64,000 nucleotides of DNA from Streptacidiphilus sp. ASG 303 (GCF_020991365.1 NZ_JAJLRA010000007.1:124001-188000), one strand, 5' to 3'; counted from the stretch's first letter, positions 46,402-55,166 are shown. Translations and numbers: made by a program. Notes: generated by a model from the sequence alone, not told the origin.

Positions 46402-47061
46402 GTGGAGGAGAACCCGGAGCCCTTCGCCGCCCAGGTCGGCCGCCGCGTGCGGCGGCTGCGCGCCGAACGCGGCCTGTCCCTGTCGGAGCTTGCCCTGCGT
46501 GCGGGCGTCGGCAAGGCCACCCTCTCCGGACTGGAGGCGGGCACCCGCAACCCGACCATCGAGACCCTCTACGCGGTCACGGCCCAGCTGCACGTCCCGC
46601 TCGCCGCCGTCCTCACGGGCCCCGGCGGCCCCGGCGGCGCCCCGGAGCCCCCCGCCCCCGTCCACGGCGCGGCCGTCTCCGCCGTCCTGCTGGAGACCTT
46701 CGCCGACGGCCCGGTCACCACCGAGCTGTACCGGCTGCGTATCCGCCCCGGCCGCGTGCAGACCTCGCCCGCCCACCCGCTCGGCGCCACCGAGCACCTC
46801 ACCGTCTTCTCCGGCACGGCCCGCGTCGGCCCGGCCGGCGCGCCCGTCACGGTCCCGCCCGGCGGCCACGCGCGCTGGGTCTCGGACGTGCCGCACGTCT
46901 ACGAGGCCCTGGGCGGCGAGGAGGTCGCCGCCTCCCTGCTGATCCGCCACCACGCCCCGCCCGCGGACGGCCCGGCCGGCCCCGGCGGCCCGGACGGTCC
47001 GACCGGCCCCGGCGGTCCGGCCCGGCCCGGCGGCCCGGCGGGGGAGGAGCGGGGCCGGTGA
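46402..47061 (+). CDS. XRE-family regulator with C-terminal cupin domain
   Basis: The 219-aa protein has a helix-turn-helix (FAAQVGRRVRRLRAERGLSLSELALRAGVGKATLSGLEAGTRNPTIETLYAV region, about 8-60) followed by a cupin (LRIRPGRVQTSPAHPLGATEHLTVFSG, GAPVTVPPGGHARWVSDVPHVYEAL), the layout of small-molecule-sensing SutR/PuuR-like regulators. The tail is a Gly/Pro repeat. GTG 46402 follows GATACT by 6 bases, compatible with a leaderless mRNA. It overlaps the alkA start (GTGA) and is divergent from benE, its likely target. Confidence 0.9.
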   Translation: MEENPEPFAAQVGRRVRRLRAERGLSLSELALRAGVGKATLSGLEAGTRNPTIETLYAVTAQLHVPLAAVLTGPGGPGGAPEPPAPVHGAAVSAVLLETFADGPVTTELYRLRIRPGRVQTSPAHPLGATEHLTVFSGTARVGPAGAPVTVPPGGHARWVSDVPHVYEALGGEEVAASLLIRHHAPPADGPAGPGGPDGPTGPGGPARPGGPAGEERGR

Positions 47062-48032
47062 GGCACGCGTTCTCCCTCGGGCTCCCCTTCCGGGCCCCCC
47101 TTCACCCCGGCAGCCTCTTCGGCCACCTGGCGGCCACCGCCGTCCCCGGCGTGGAGGAGTGGCGCGACGGCGCCTACCGGCGGACGCTGCGCCTGCCGGG
47201 CGGCCCGGCCGTCGCCGCGCTCCGCCCGGAGCCCGGCCGCGTCGGCTGCCGGCTCCTCCTGGCCGACCCGCGCGACCTGCCCGCCGCGGCCGCCCTGTGC
47301 CGCCGGCTCCTCGACCTGGACGCCGACCCCGCGGCCGTGGACGGCCTCCTGCTCCGGGACGGCGTCCTGGCCCCGGTCGTGCGCGCGGCCCCGGGCCGGC
47401 GCGTGCCCGGCGCGGTGGACGGCGCCGAACTCGCCGTCCGCACGGTCCTCGGGCAGCAGGTCTCCACGGCGGCGGCGCGCACCCACGCGGGCCGCCTCGC
47501 GGACCGGTACGGAGAGCCGGTCGAGGACCCGGAGGGCGGGCTCACCCGCCTGTTCCCCGCGCCCGCGGCGCTGGCCGCCCTGGACCCGGAGCACCTCGCG
47601 CTGCCGCGTGCCCGGCGCGCCACGCTGGCCGCCCTGGCGGCGGCCCTGGCCGGGGGGCGGCTGGACCTGTCGCCGGGGGCCGACCGGCGGCGGGCCCGGC
47701 AGCAGCTCGCCGACCTGCCCGGCGTGGGGCCGTGGACGGTGGAGACCGTCGCGATGCGGGCGCTCGGCGACCCGGACGCGTTCCTCCCCGGCGACCTCGG
47801 CGTGCGGCAGGCGGCCGTCCGGCTCGGCCTCCCCGCCACGCCCGCGGCCCTCGCGGCGCGGGCCGAGGCCTGGCGGCCGTGGCGGGCCTACGCCGTGCAG
47901 TACCTCTGGGCGACCGGCGGCCACGCGGCCACCCGCCTCCCCGGACCCGCGCCGGACGGGGCGGCGCCCGCCGCCCGGCCCGCCCCGGAAGGGCGCCGCG
48001 CCCGGCGCGGGCGCGGGGCGTCCGCGGAGTGA
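47058..48032 (+). CDS. alkA: DNA-3-methyladenine glycosylase 2 (AlkA-type)
   Basis: This 324-aa base-excision repair enzyme of the HhH-GPD superfamily has LAVRTVLGQQVSTAAART and the hairpin-helix-hairpin plus catalytic region DLPGVGPWTVETVAMRALGD ... FLPGDLGVRQA, where the Asp of PGDLGV is the catalytic residue. The N-terminal AlkA domain (LGLPFRAPLHPGSLFGHLAATAVPG) is present, while the Ada DNA-binding part found in some fusions is absent. Its GTG overlaps the regulator stop, so it is translated with it. Confidence 0.92.
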   Translation: MRHAFSLGLPFRAPLHPGSLFGHLAATAVPGVEEWRDGAYRRTLRLPGGPAVAALRPEPGRVGCRLLLADPRDLPAAAALCRRLLDLDADPAAVDGLLLRDGVLAPVVRAAPGRRVPGAVDGAELAVRTVLGQQVSTAAARTHAGRLADRYGEPVEDPEGGLTRLFPAPAALAALDPEHLALPRARRATLAALAAALAGGRLDLSPGADRRRARQQLADLPGVGPWTVETVAMRALGDPDAFLPGDLGVRQAAVRLGLPATPAALAARAEAWRPWRAYAVQYLWATGGHAATRLPGPAPDGAAPAARPAPEGRRARRGRGASAE

Positions 48033-48159
48033 CGCGCCGCCGGGACGGCGGTGCCCGCGCCGGTGCGTCCGGCGCGCGCCCCGGGCCTGCACCGGCGGGC
48101 GGGGGCCGGGGGCCGGGGCGCGGCCGGCGGTGACGCGCCGGCGGGGATCCGACGGTCCA

Positions 48160-49131
48160 TCAGGAAACCACGTCGCGCGGCGTGCGGCCCTCCAGCCAGG
48201 CCGCGGCGTTGCCGATCGCCGCCAGGGCGATGCGGACCAGCGTCTCGCGGGTCACCCCGGCGATGTGCGGGGTGAGGACGGTGTTCGGCGCCCGCAGCAG
48301 CCGCAGGCCGGCGGCGGGCGGCTCCGGGTCGAAGACGTCCAGGCCGGCCCCGGCGAGGCGGCCCGCCTCCAGGGCGTCGGCCAGTGCCTCCTGGTCCACC
48401 AGCGCCCCGCGGGAGGTGTTCACCAGGAACGCGGTGGGCCTGAGCATCGCCAGCCGCCCCGCGTCCAGCAGGTGCCGGGTCCCGGGGGTCAGCGGCAGGT
48501 GGAGGGAGACGTAGTCGGCGCTGCGCAGCAGCTCCTCCAGCCCCACCCGCCGGGCGCCGTACCGCTGCTCGGCCTCCGGCCGGGCGGTGCGGGCCGTGTA
48601 CAGCACGGTCATGTCGAAGGCGGCGGCCCGGCGGGCGACCTGCTGCCCGATCTCCCCGAAGCCGACCAGGCCGAGGGTCCTGCCGGTCAGTTCGGTGAGG
48701 GCGGGCTGCAGCCGGCGGGCGGCCCACTCGCCGGCGGCCAGGGCGGTGTGCGCGGGGACGACCTGCTTGGCCAGGGCCAGCATCAGGGCGAAGGTGTGCT
48801 CGGCCACGTCGTGGTGCTCGGCGCCGCTGGAGCCGATGGTCGCCACCGTGACGCCGCGGCTTCGGGCGGCCGCCACGTCCACGTAGTCGAAGCCGTGGCT
48901 GGCGCACTGGACGAACTCCAGCCCCGGCGCGGCCGCGAGGTCCTCCGCCGTGACCGGCGCCAGCGCGGTGAGCAGCACGCGGGCGCGGGCCAGCGCCGCC
49001 GGGTCCTCGCCGGCGGACTCCACCACGGTGACCTCCGCCCGGTCGGCGAGGGCCGCGGCGAGCCCGGCGCCGACCTCCCGGCCGCCGAGGTGGGCGGGGA
49101 CGACGGCCAGCAGGTCCGTGCGGTCGGTCAT
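48160..49131 (-). CDS. D-isomer-specific 2-hydroxyacid dehydrogenase
   Basis: This 323-aa NAD-dependent dehydrogenase has the nucleotide-binding motif LGLVGFGEIGQQVARRA (about 147-163), the catalytic Arg in LVNTSRGALVDQEAL, the Glu in GLDVFDPEPP and the His in LTPHIAGVTRE. It interconverts a 2-oxo acid and a D-2-hydroxy acid; the exact substrate is open. It starts 11 bases after the stop of the lactate-oxidase-like gene, so the two probably act on related 2-hydroxy acids. Confidence 0.9.
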   Translation of the reverse strand: MTDRTDLLAVVPAHLGGREVGAGLAAALADRAEVTVVESAGEDPAALARARVLLTALAPVTAEDLAAAPGLEFVQCASHGFDYVDVAAARSRGVTVATIGSSGAEHHDVAEHTFALMLALAKQVVPAHTALAAGEWAARRLQPALTELTGRTLGLVGFGEIGQQVARRAAAFDMTVLYTARTARPEAEQRYGARRVGLEELLRSADYVSLHLPLTPGTRHLLDAGRLAMLRPTAFLVNTSRGALVDQEALADALEAGRLAGAGLDVFDPEPPAAGLRLLRAPNTVLTPHIAGVTRETLVRIALAAIGNAAAWLEGRTPRDVVS

Positions 49132-49142
49132 CGGGTGCTCCT

Positions 49143-50318
49143 TCAGGCGCCGTGCCGGACCAGCACGTCGCGGGTCAGCTCCGCCGGCCGGGTGTGGCCG
49201 GAGAGCGCCATGGTCAGGTCGAACTCGGCGAGCAGGCTGCGCAGCACGTGGGTGACGCCCGCCTCGCCGTCCAGGCCCAGCCCGTAGGCGTACGGGCGGC
49301 CCAGCAGCACGCCCCGCGCGCCGAGCGCCAGGGCCTTGAGCACGTCGTCGCCGGTGCGCACGCCGCTGTCGAAGAGCACGGTCAGCCGGTCGCCGACCGC
49401 GTCCGCGACGCCCGGCAGCGCGTCGGCGGCGCCGACGGCGCCGTTGACCTGCCGCCCGCCGTGGTTGGAGACGACGACGCCGTCCATGCCGGCGTCGGCC
49501 GCGCGGCGGGCGTCGTCGGGGTGGAGGACGCCCTTGAGGACGATCGGGCCCTCCCAGTGCTCGCGCAGGAAGGCCAGGTCCTCCCAGGTCTTGCCGGGGT
49601 CGGCGAACATCTGCGCCCAGTGCAGCACGGCGGCCCGCGGGTCCTCCTCGACCGGCTTGGCCAGCCCGGCGCGGAAGGCGGGGTCGGAGAAGTAGTTGGC
49701 GGTGCCGACGCCGTGCAGGAACGGCAGGTACGCCCGGTCCAGGTCGCGCGGCCGCCACGCCAGCAGCCAGGTGTCCAGGGTGACGACCAGCGCCGTGTAC
49801 CCGGCGGCCTTCGCCCGGGCGAGGAAGGAGCGGCACACGTCGCGGTCCTTCGGCCAGTACAGCTGGAACCAGCGCTCGGCGCCCTCGCCCATCGCCTCCG
49901 CGACCTGCTCCAGGGTGGTGCTCGCGGCGGAGGAGAGGGTGAACGGCAGGCCCAGGGCGGCCGCGGCCCGCGCCGCCGCCGGCTCGGCGTCCGGGTGCAT
50001 GATCGACAGGACGCCGACCGGGGCCAGCGCCACGGGGGCGGGCAGCCGCCGCCCGAACAGCTCCACGCCCATGTCGCGCTCGCGCACGTCGCGCAGCATC
50101 CGGGGCACGATCGCCCAGCGGTCCAGCGCCTCCCGGTTGGCCCGCTCGGTGCGGCCGCTGCCGGCGCTCCCGGCGACGTAGCCCACCGGGCCGGGGGCGA
50201 GCCGCGCCGCGGCCAGCTCCTCCAGCCGGGTCAGGTCGGTGGGCAGGCGGGGGACGGTGCCGTCCATCCCGTTCAGGTAGACCTCGAACTGGAACGCCGA
50301 CCAGTCCCGTCCCTGCAT
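49143..50318 (-). CDS. FMN-dependent alpha-hydroxy-acid oxidase, lactate 2-monooxygenase-like
   Basis: The 391-aa TIM-barrel flavoenzyme has GYVAGSAGSGRTERANREALDRW, PVGVLSIMHPDAEPAAA, FQLYWPKDRDV, LVVTLDTWLLAWRPRDLDRAY, the active-site VVSNHGGRQVNGAVG and FDSGVRTGDDVLKALALGARGVLLGRPYAYGL. The long loop around LDRAYLPFLHGVGTANYFSDP is seen in lactate 2-monooxygenases, which turn L-lactate into acetate, CO2 and water. ATG 50318 has GGAGG at a 9-base spacing. It is first in a two-gene unit with the 2-hydroxyacid dehydrogenase. Confidence 0.88.
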   Translation of the reverse strand: MQGRDWSAFQFEVYLNGMDGTVPRLPTDLTRLEELAAARLAPGPVGYVAGSAGSGRTERANREALDRWAIVPRMLRDVRERDMGVELFGRRLPAPVALAPVGVLSIMHPDAEPAAARAAAALGLPFTLSSAASTTLEQVAEAMGEGAERWFQLYWPKDRDVCRSFLARAKAAGYTALVVTLDTWLLAWRPRDLDRAYLPFLHGVGTANYFSDPAFRAGLAKPVEEDPRAAVLHWAQMFADPGKTWEDLAFLREHWEGPIVLKGVLHPDDARRAADAGMDGVVVSNHGGRQVNGAVGAADALPGVADAVGDRLTVLFDSGVRTGDDVLKALALGARGVLLGRPYAYGLGLDGEAGVTHVLRSLLAEFDLTMALSGHTRPAELTRDVLVRHGA

Positions 50319-50445
50319 GGCGCCCGCCCTCCGCTCGCTCCGGCCGCCGGACCGTCCCGGCCGCCGGACCATGATCCCCGCAACGGGATCCTCGTACGGG
50401 CCGCCCGCCCGGGTCCAGGGGGCGGCTCAGCGCCGACGGTCCCGC

Positions 50446-50462
50446 TTGTCACCGGGTGACAA
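50446..50462. promoter_or_regulatory. 17-bp palindrome upstream of the lactate-monooxygenase-like gene
   Basis: TTGTCACC-G-GGTGACAA is a perfect inverted repeat 128 bases before the ATG at 50318. FadR/LldR-type GntR proteins bind TNGTNNNACNA-like palindromes, which this resembles loosely. No regulator is encoded beside it. Confidence 0.5.
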
Positions 50463-50516
50463 ACCGGTGCGGCGCCGTGGCGGCCCGCGGCGGCGCCGGG
50501 ACGGCCCCTCCGGGTG

Positions 50517-51362
50517 TCAGCCGCGGACGTGCTGGAGCCAGGCCGGGCGCCCCGCCAGGGTGGCGGCGGTGCGGCGGGCCTCGGCGGCGCGCAGCTGCTC
50601 GGGGGTGGCGAAGCCGTCGGGCAGCCACAGCTCCGAGGCGGCGGCGCGGGCGGCCAGGTGGGCCACGTACGCCTCGCGCAGCTCCTCCGCCGAGCCGAAG
50701 CCGGGCTCGCCGGCCAGCCACTCCTCCGGCACCAGGGCCACGACCTCGCGCAGCAGCTCCTCGGTGACGAGCGGTGCCAGCGCCGCGTCGGCGGCCGCCA
50801 CGTCCGGGCCGAAGACGCCGAGGGCGTGGTCGGCCAGGGAGTAGCGGCGGGTGACGGCGGCCGCGGCGTCGGCCCAGCGGTGCTGGAAGACCAGCGCCGC
50901 GCCGTGGTCGATCAGCCAGAGCGAGCCGTGCCAGACCATGAGGTTGGGGTTGCGCCAGGTGCGGTCGACGTTGGCGGTCAGGGCGTCCAGCCAGACGACG
51001 CGCCCCGCCTCGACCGGGTCGACCCGCAGGGCCTCGGGGGCGAAGTCGCGGGCGCCGGGGAGGAAGTCCATGCCGAGGTTGAGGCCGGCGCTGGCGCGCA
51101 GGATGTCCTGAACCTCCTGGTCCGGCTCGTGGGCGGCCACCGCGGGGTCGAAGCGCACCCGCACCAGGTCGGGCACGCGCAGGCCGAGCCGCCGCGCCAG
51201 CTCCCCGACGACCACCTCGGCCACCAGCGCCTTGCGGCCCTGCGCGGCGCCCGCGTACTTGACCACGTAGGTGCCCAGGTCGTCGGTCTCGGTCACCCCG
51301 GGCACCGAGCCGCCGGCGCGCAGCGGCTCCAGGTAGCGCAGGGCGGTCACCTCGTTCAGCAC
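50517..51362 (-). CDS. HipA-like kinase family protein
   Basis: This 281-aa protein of the short HipA-like kinase type has GTYVVKYAGAAQGRKALVAEVV with a likely ATP-binding Lys, and DALTANVDRTWRNPNLMVW followed by LWLIDHGAAL, matching the catalytic Asp/Asn and the metal-binding DHG. Unlike true HipA toxins there is no HipB partner. It is 23 bases behind the Rv2578c-family gene and likely co-transcribed, which would place it under the same LexA-like box. Substrate unknown. Confidence 0.82.
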   Translation of the reverse strand: MLNEVTALRYLEPLRAGGSVPGVTETDDLGTYVVKYAGAAQGRKALVAEVVVGELARRLGLRVPDLVRVRFDPAVAAHEPDQEVQDILRASAGLNLGMDFLPGARDFAPEALRVDPVEAGRVVWLDALTANVDRTWRNPNLMVWHGSLWLIDHGAALVFQHRWADAAAAVTRRYSLADHALGVFGPDVAAADAALAPLVTEELLREVVALVPEEWLAGEPGFGSAEELREAYVAHLAARAAASELWLPDGFATPEQLRAAEARRTAATLAGRPAWLQHVRG

Positions 51363-51385
51363 CCGGCCAGCCTAACCGGGGTCCG

Positions 51386-52432
51386 CTACAGCAGGGTGAG
51401 CTGCACCGGTCCCGCGGCGGCGGCCGGCCCCGCGGCGGCCGGGGGGATCCGCCGCGGGCCGCCGGGCCCGGCCGGGCCGCAGCCGTACGCGGCGGCGATC
51501 TCGTGGACGGCCCGGGTGATCCGCCGCTGGTACCAGCGCGGCGCGTAGGCGGAGTCGCCGTACAGGGCCTCGTACCGGGGGAGCAGCCCGGGGTGGTGGC
51601 GCCGCAGCCAGGCCGTGTACCACTCGCGGGCGCCCGGCCGCAGGTGCAGCACCAGCGGCGTGACGGAGACCGCGCCGGCCTCGGCCACCGCCCGCACGGT
51701 GGCCCGGAGCTGCTCGGGGGAGTCGCTGAGGTAGGGGAGCACCGGGGCCATCAGCACCCCGCAGGGGACGCCCGCGTCGGTGAGCGTGCGGCAGACCTCC
51801 AGCCGCTTCTGCGGGGAGGGCGTGCCGGGCTCCGCGCCGCGCCACAGCTCCCGGTCGGTGAAGCCGACCGAGACGTTGACGGAGACGTCGGTGACGGCCG
51901 CGGCCTGCCGCAGCAGCTCCAGGTCGCGCAGGATCAGGGAGCCCTTGGTGAGGACGGAGAAGGGGTTCGCCCGGTCGCGCAGCGCCTCCAGGATGCCTGG
52001 CATCAGCCGGTAGCGGCCCTCGGCCCGCTGGTAGCAGTCGACGTTGGTGCCCATGGCGACGTGCTCGCCGCGCCAGCGCGGGGAGGCCAGCTCGCGGCGG
52101 AGCAGTTCGGCGGCGTTGACCTTGACCACGACCTGGGTGTCGAAGTCGCGCCCCGCGTCCAGGTCGAGGTGCTCGTGGGTGCGGCGGGCGAAGCAGTACA
52201 CGCAGGCGTGGGTGCAGCCCCGGTACGGGTTGACCGTCCATTCGAACGGCATCCGCGACGCGCCAGGCACCCGGTTGAGGATCGAGCGGGCCCGCACCTC
52301 GTGGAAGGTGACGCCGCGGAACTCGGGCGTGTCGAACCGCCGGACGACCGTGCCGGCGCCGAAGAGGGCGGCCGGTCCGGCGGGGGCGGGGCCGTCGGCC
52401 GGGGGGTCGTTCCGCAGGTCGTCCCAGCGCAT
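51386..52432 (-). CDS. Rv2578c-family radical SAM protein
   Basis: This 348-aa radical SAM enzyme has the 4Fe-4S cluster motif CxxxCxxC in GCTHACVYCFARRTHEHLD (about 72-90), preceded by MPFEWTVNPYRGC. SVLTKGSLILRDLELL and SVGFTDRELWR are typical of the spore-photoproduct-lyase-related subgroup to which Rv2578c belongs. Its substrate is not known. GAGGAGG precedes ATG 52432, and a LexA-like box overlaps the likely -10. Downstream is the HipA-like kinase gene. Confidence 0.9.
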   Translation of the reverse strand: MRWDDLRNDPPADGPAPAGPAALFGAGTVVRRFDTPEFRGVTFHEVRARSILNRVPGASRMPFEWTVNPYRGCTHACVYCFARRTHEHLDLDAGRDFDTQVVVKVNAAELLRRELASPRWRGEHVAMGTNVDCYQRAEGRYRLMPGILEALRDRANPFSVLTKGSLILRDLELLRQAAAVTDVSVNVSVGFTDRELWRGAEPGTPSPQKRLEVCRTLTDAGVPCGVLMAPVLPYLSDSPEQLRATVRAVAEAGAVSVTPLVLHLRPGAREWYTAWLRRHHPGLLPRYEALYGDSAYAPRWYQRRITRAVHEIAAAYGCGPAGPGGPRRIPPAAAGPAAAAGPVQLTLL

Positions 52433-52471
52433 CGTGTGGTCCTCCTCGCCGGTTGCGGTGCCCAGGGAACC

Positions 52472-52491
52472 AGATTAGAACAGATATTCGA
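52472..52491 (-). promoter_or_regulatory. LexA-like SOS box over the Rv2578c-family promoter
   Basis: TAGAAC-AGAT-ATTCGA (52476-52491) matches 10 of the 12 defined bases of the actinobacterial SOS box TCGAAC-N4-GTTCGA. On the minus strand it overlaps TAATCT (52477-52472), a good -10 for the radical SAM gene. It also lies upstream of the divergent SRPBCC gene. Confidence 0.5.
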
Positions 52492-52591
52492 AGATCGGTT
52501 GTGGTTGGCTGTCCACCGGGCGGCCGCCGCGGCCGCCGCGGCCGCCCGGGACGCGTCCCGCGCGCAACGACGAGCCATGAGGAGCAGCCAG

Positions 52592-53032
52592 ATGTCGCAG
52601 GTGTACGCCGTCACGGAGCGGGTGGTGGAGGCCTCGCCCGAGCGGGTCTACGAGGCCCTGGCCGACTACGGGCAGGTCCGGCCCCGGCTGCTGCCCGCCC
52701 AGTACAGCGAGTACGAGGTGCGCCGGGGCGGCACCGGCGCCGGCACGCAGGTGCACTGGAGGCTCCAGGCCACCGAGAAGCGGGTGCGCGACTGCCTCTT
52801 CACCGTCTCCGAGCCCTCCCCGGGGCGCCTGGTGGAGACCGACGCCAACTCCAGCATGGTGGTCACCTGGACGGTCACCCCGGCGGGCGAGGGCCGGGCC
52901 AAGGTCGTCGTGGAGACGACCTGGCAGGGCGCGGGCGGCATCGGCGGCTTCTTCGAGCGCACCTTCGCGCCCAAGGGCCTCAACCGCATCCACGGCGAGG
53001 TGCTGGACCGCCTCGCCGCCGAGGTCCGCTGA
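52592..53032 (+). CDS. SRPBCC-family (polyketide cyclase/START-like) protein
   Basis: The 146-aa protein folds as a single SRPBCC ligand-binding domain: VYAVTERVVEASPERVYEALADYGQVRPRLLPA at the N terminus, VHWRLQATEKRVRDCLFTVSEP, a run of strands (SSMVVTWTVTPAGEGRAKVVVETTW) and a closing helix (LNRIHGEVLDRLAAEV). The ligand is unknown. AGGAG 7 bases before ATG 52592 decides the start over the ATG at 52577. It is divergent from the radical SAM gene and ends at a strong terminator. Confidence 0.85.
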   Translation: MSQVYAVTERVVEASPERVYEALADYGQVRPRLLPAQYSEYEVRRGGTGAGTQVHWRLQATEKRVRDCLFTVSEPSPGRLVETDANSSMVVTWTVTPAGEGRAKVVVETTWQGAGGIGGFFERTFAPKGLNRIHGEVLDRLAAEVR

Positions 53033-53053
53033 CGGCCCGTGCGGCCGCGGACG

Positions 53054-53100
53054 CGGCGGCGCCCCCGTCCCGGTTCCGGCCGGGGACGGGGGCGCCGCCG
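53054..53100. terminator. Bidirectional terminator, SRPBCC gene / gntP
   Basis: A perfect 18-bp stem (CGGCGGCGCCCCCGTCCC with its complement) around an 11-base loop lies between two convergent genes. Confidence 0.88.
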
Positions 53101-53119
53101 CTGTGCGGGGCCGCCGGGG

Positions 53120-54550
53120 TCAGACCACCAGGCCCAGCAGCAGGATGAGGACGATCGCGACCACGGAGATCACGGTCTCCATCGCCGACCAGGACTTGAA
53201 GGTCTGGCCGACGCTCATCCCGAAGTACTCCTTCACCAGCCAGAAGCCGGCGTCGTTGACGTGGGAGAGGAAGAGCGAGCCCGCGCCGACGGCGAGCACC
53301 AGCAGCGCCGCGTGGGTGGAGCTCATCTCCGCCGCCAGCGGGGCGACGATGCCGGCCGCGGTGACGGTGGCGACGGTGGCCGAGCCGGTGGCCAGGCGGA
53401 TGCCGACCGCCACGAGCCAGCCGAGCAGCAGCGCGGAGATGTGCCAGGAGTCCGACCAGTCGGCGATCACGTTGCCGATGCCCACGTCGACGAGGGTCTG
53501 CTTGAAGCCGCCGCCGGCGCCCACGATGAAGACGATGCCGGCGATCGGGGCCAGCGAGCGCTCGATGGTGGTCGAGATGCGGGCCTTGGTGAAGCCGGCC
53601 GCCCGGCCGAGGGTGACCATGCCGAGCAGCACGGCGGCGAGCAGCGCGACGAGCGGGGAGCCGGCGAAGTCGAAGATCCGCTGGGCCATGGCGTCGGGGT
53701 TGTCGACCACCACGTCGCACAGGGCCTTGGCGAGCATCAGCACCACGGGCAGCAGGATGGTGGCCAGCGTGGCGCCGAAGCTCGGCACCCGCACGCCGTC
53801 GCGCTCGCGGGCCGCCTGGTCCTCGTCGGAGGTGATGTTCCGCTCGGGGATCTCCAGCGGGCCGACCCAGCGCTCGGCCACCCGGGCGAAGAGCGGACCG
53901 GCGACGACCACGGTGGGGACGGCGACCAGCAGGCCGAGGGCCAGGGTGGTGCCGAGGTCGGCGTGCAGGGCGTCGATGGCCACCAGCGGGCCCGGGTGCG
54001 GCGGGACCAGGCCGTGCAGCACGGACAGGCCGGCCAGGGCGGGTATGCCGACGCGCATGAGCGGCAGGTTGCCGCGGCGGGCGACCAGCAGCACGATCGG
54101 GATCAGCAGGACGACGCCGACCTCGAAGAAGAGCGGCAGGCCGAGCACGGCGGCGACCAGCGCCATCGCCCAGGGCAGCGACCGCGGCCCGGAGCGGGAC
54201 AGGATCGTGTCGGCGATCCGGTCGGCGCCCCCGGAGTCGGCCAGCAGCTTGCCCAGCATGGCCCCCAGGGCGATCAGCACGCCGACGCCGGCGACGGTGG
54301 TGCCCAGGCCGGTGGTGAAGCTGGAGGTCAGCTTGTCGAACGGCACGCCGGCGACCGCGGCGAGCACCCCGGAGCCCAGGGTGAGGGCCAGGAAGGGGTG
54401 CATCTTCAGCCGGGTGATCAGCAGCACGATGACCGCGATGCCGACCAGCATGGCGGCGACGAGTCTGCCGGAGCTGCTGCTGTGGGGCAGGGTCTCCTGG
54501 GCCGCGGCCAGCAGGGAGGCCGCCCCGGGAGTGGCGAGGGAGAGGGTCAC
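53120..54550 (-). CDS. gntP: GntP-family gluconate:H+ symporter
   Basis: This 476-aa integral membrane transporter has about 12-14 hydrophobic segments and GntP hallmarks: FLALTLGSGVLAAVAGVPFD, LGKLLADSGGADRIADTI, LFFEVGVVLLIPIV, LVPPHPGPLVAI, GSATVATVTAAGIVAPL and SHVNDAGFWLVKEYFGMSV. It imports D-gluconate. GTG 54550 overlaps the gntK stop as GTGA, so kinase and permease are co-translated. Confidence 0.95.
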   Translation of the reverse strand: MTLSLATPGAASLLAAAQETLPHSSSSGRLVAAMLVGIAVIVLLITRLKMHPFLALTLGSGVLAAVAGVPFDKLTSSFTTGLGTTVAGVGVLIALGAMLGKLLADSGGADRIADTILSRSGPRSLPWAMALVAAVLGLPLFFEVGVVLLIPIVLLVARRGNLPLMRVGIPALAGLSVLHGLVPPHPGPLVAIDALHADLGTTLALGLLVAVPTVVVAGPLFARVAERWVGPLEIPERNITSDEDQAARERDGVRVPSFGATLATILLPVVLMLAKALCDVVVDNPDAMAQRIFDFAGSPLVALLAAVLLGMVTLGRAAGFTKARISTTIERSLAPIAGIVFIVGAGGGFKQTLVDVGIGNVIADWSDSWHISALLLGWLVAVGIRLATGSATVATVTAAGIVAPLAAEMSSTHAALLVLAVGAGSLFLSHVNDAGFWLVKEYFGMSVGQTFKSWSAMETVISVVAIVLILLLGLVV

Positions 54551-55089
54551 GCGAGGTCTCCATTGACGGGCCGGGGCACGGCGGCCACGGCCATCTCGAC
54601 GAGGTGTTCCGTGCCCGGTCCGGCGTCGAGCGAGGCGCCGCGCTCGTCCGGTCCGAGGGGTTCCAGCGCCGCCAGCTGGGAGTCCAGCAGGGACGCGGGC
54701 ATGAAGTGGCCGCTGCGGTGGCCGATGCGGTCCGCGACGAGCGCGCGGTCCGCGGTCAGGTGCAGGAAGAACACGCCGGGCGACGCCGCCCGCAGGGTGT
54801 CGCGGTAGCGCCGCTTCAGCGCCGAGCAGGTCACCACGCCGCCCGTGCCCGCGGTGTCGCGGTCGTGCAGCCAGCGGCCGATGGACTCCAGCCACGGCTG
54901 CCGGTCCGCGTCGTCCAGCGGCACGCCGGCCGACATCTTGGCGACGTTGGCGGCCGGGTGGAAGTCGTCCGCCTCGGCGAAGGGGACGTCCAGCCGCTCG
55001 GCGAGCAGGCGGGCGACGGTGGTCTTGCCGACCCCTGACACGCCCATCACGACGATGCACGAGGGGTGGTTCTCGGCGTTGAGACCCAT
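54547..55089 (-). CDS. gntK: GntK, gluconokinase
   Basis: This 180-aa kinase phosphorylates gluconate to 6-phosphogluconate with ATP. The P-loop is VVMGVSGVGKTTVARLL (about 10-25), then FAEADDFHPAANVAKMSAGVPLDDADRQPWL, CSALKRRYRDTLR and GHFMPASLLDSQLAALEPL, all characteristic of GntK. AGGAG lies 7 bases before ATG 55089. It is first in the gntK-gntP unit, divergent from gntR. Confidence 0.96.
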   Translation of the reverse strand: MGLNAENHPSCIVVMGVSGVGKTTVARLLAERLDVPFAEADDFHPAANVAKMSAGVPLDDADRQPWLESIGRWLHDRDTAGTGGVVTCSALKRRYRDTLRAASPGVFFLHLTADRALVADRIGHRSGHFMPASLLDSQLAALEPLGPDERGASLDAGPGTEHLVEMAVAAVPRPVNGDLA

Positions 55090-55166
55090 GGTGGTGCTCC
55101 TGACGGTGTCCGACCGGTGCGGGACTGTCCCGCGGGGCCGCTGCCCCGTGCCCGGCTGCACGGAAC

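Noticed and set aside
50517-51362. HipBA toxin-antitoxin system
   Set aside because: There is no HipB-type helix-turn-helix partner, and the protein is the short HipA-like type; the upstream gene is a radical SAM enzyme.
51386-52432. Spore photoproduct lyase proper
   Set aside because: The cluster motif and N-terminal MPFEWTVNPYRGC fit the Rv2578c subgroup. Direct repair of spore photoproduct is not supported by the sequence alone.
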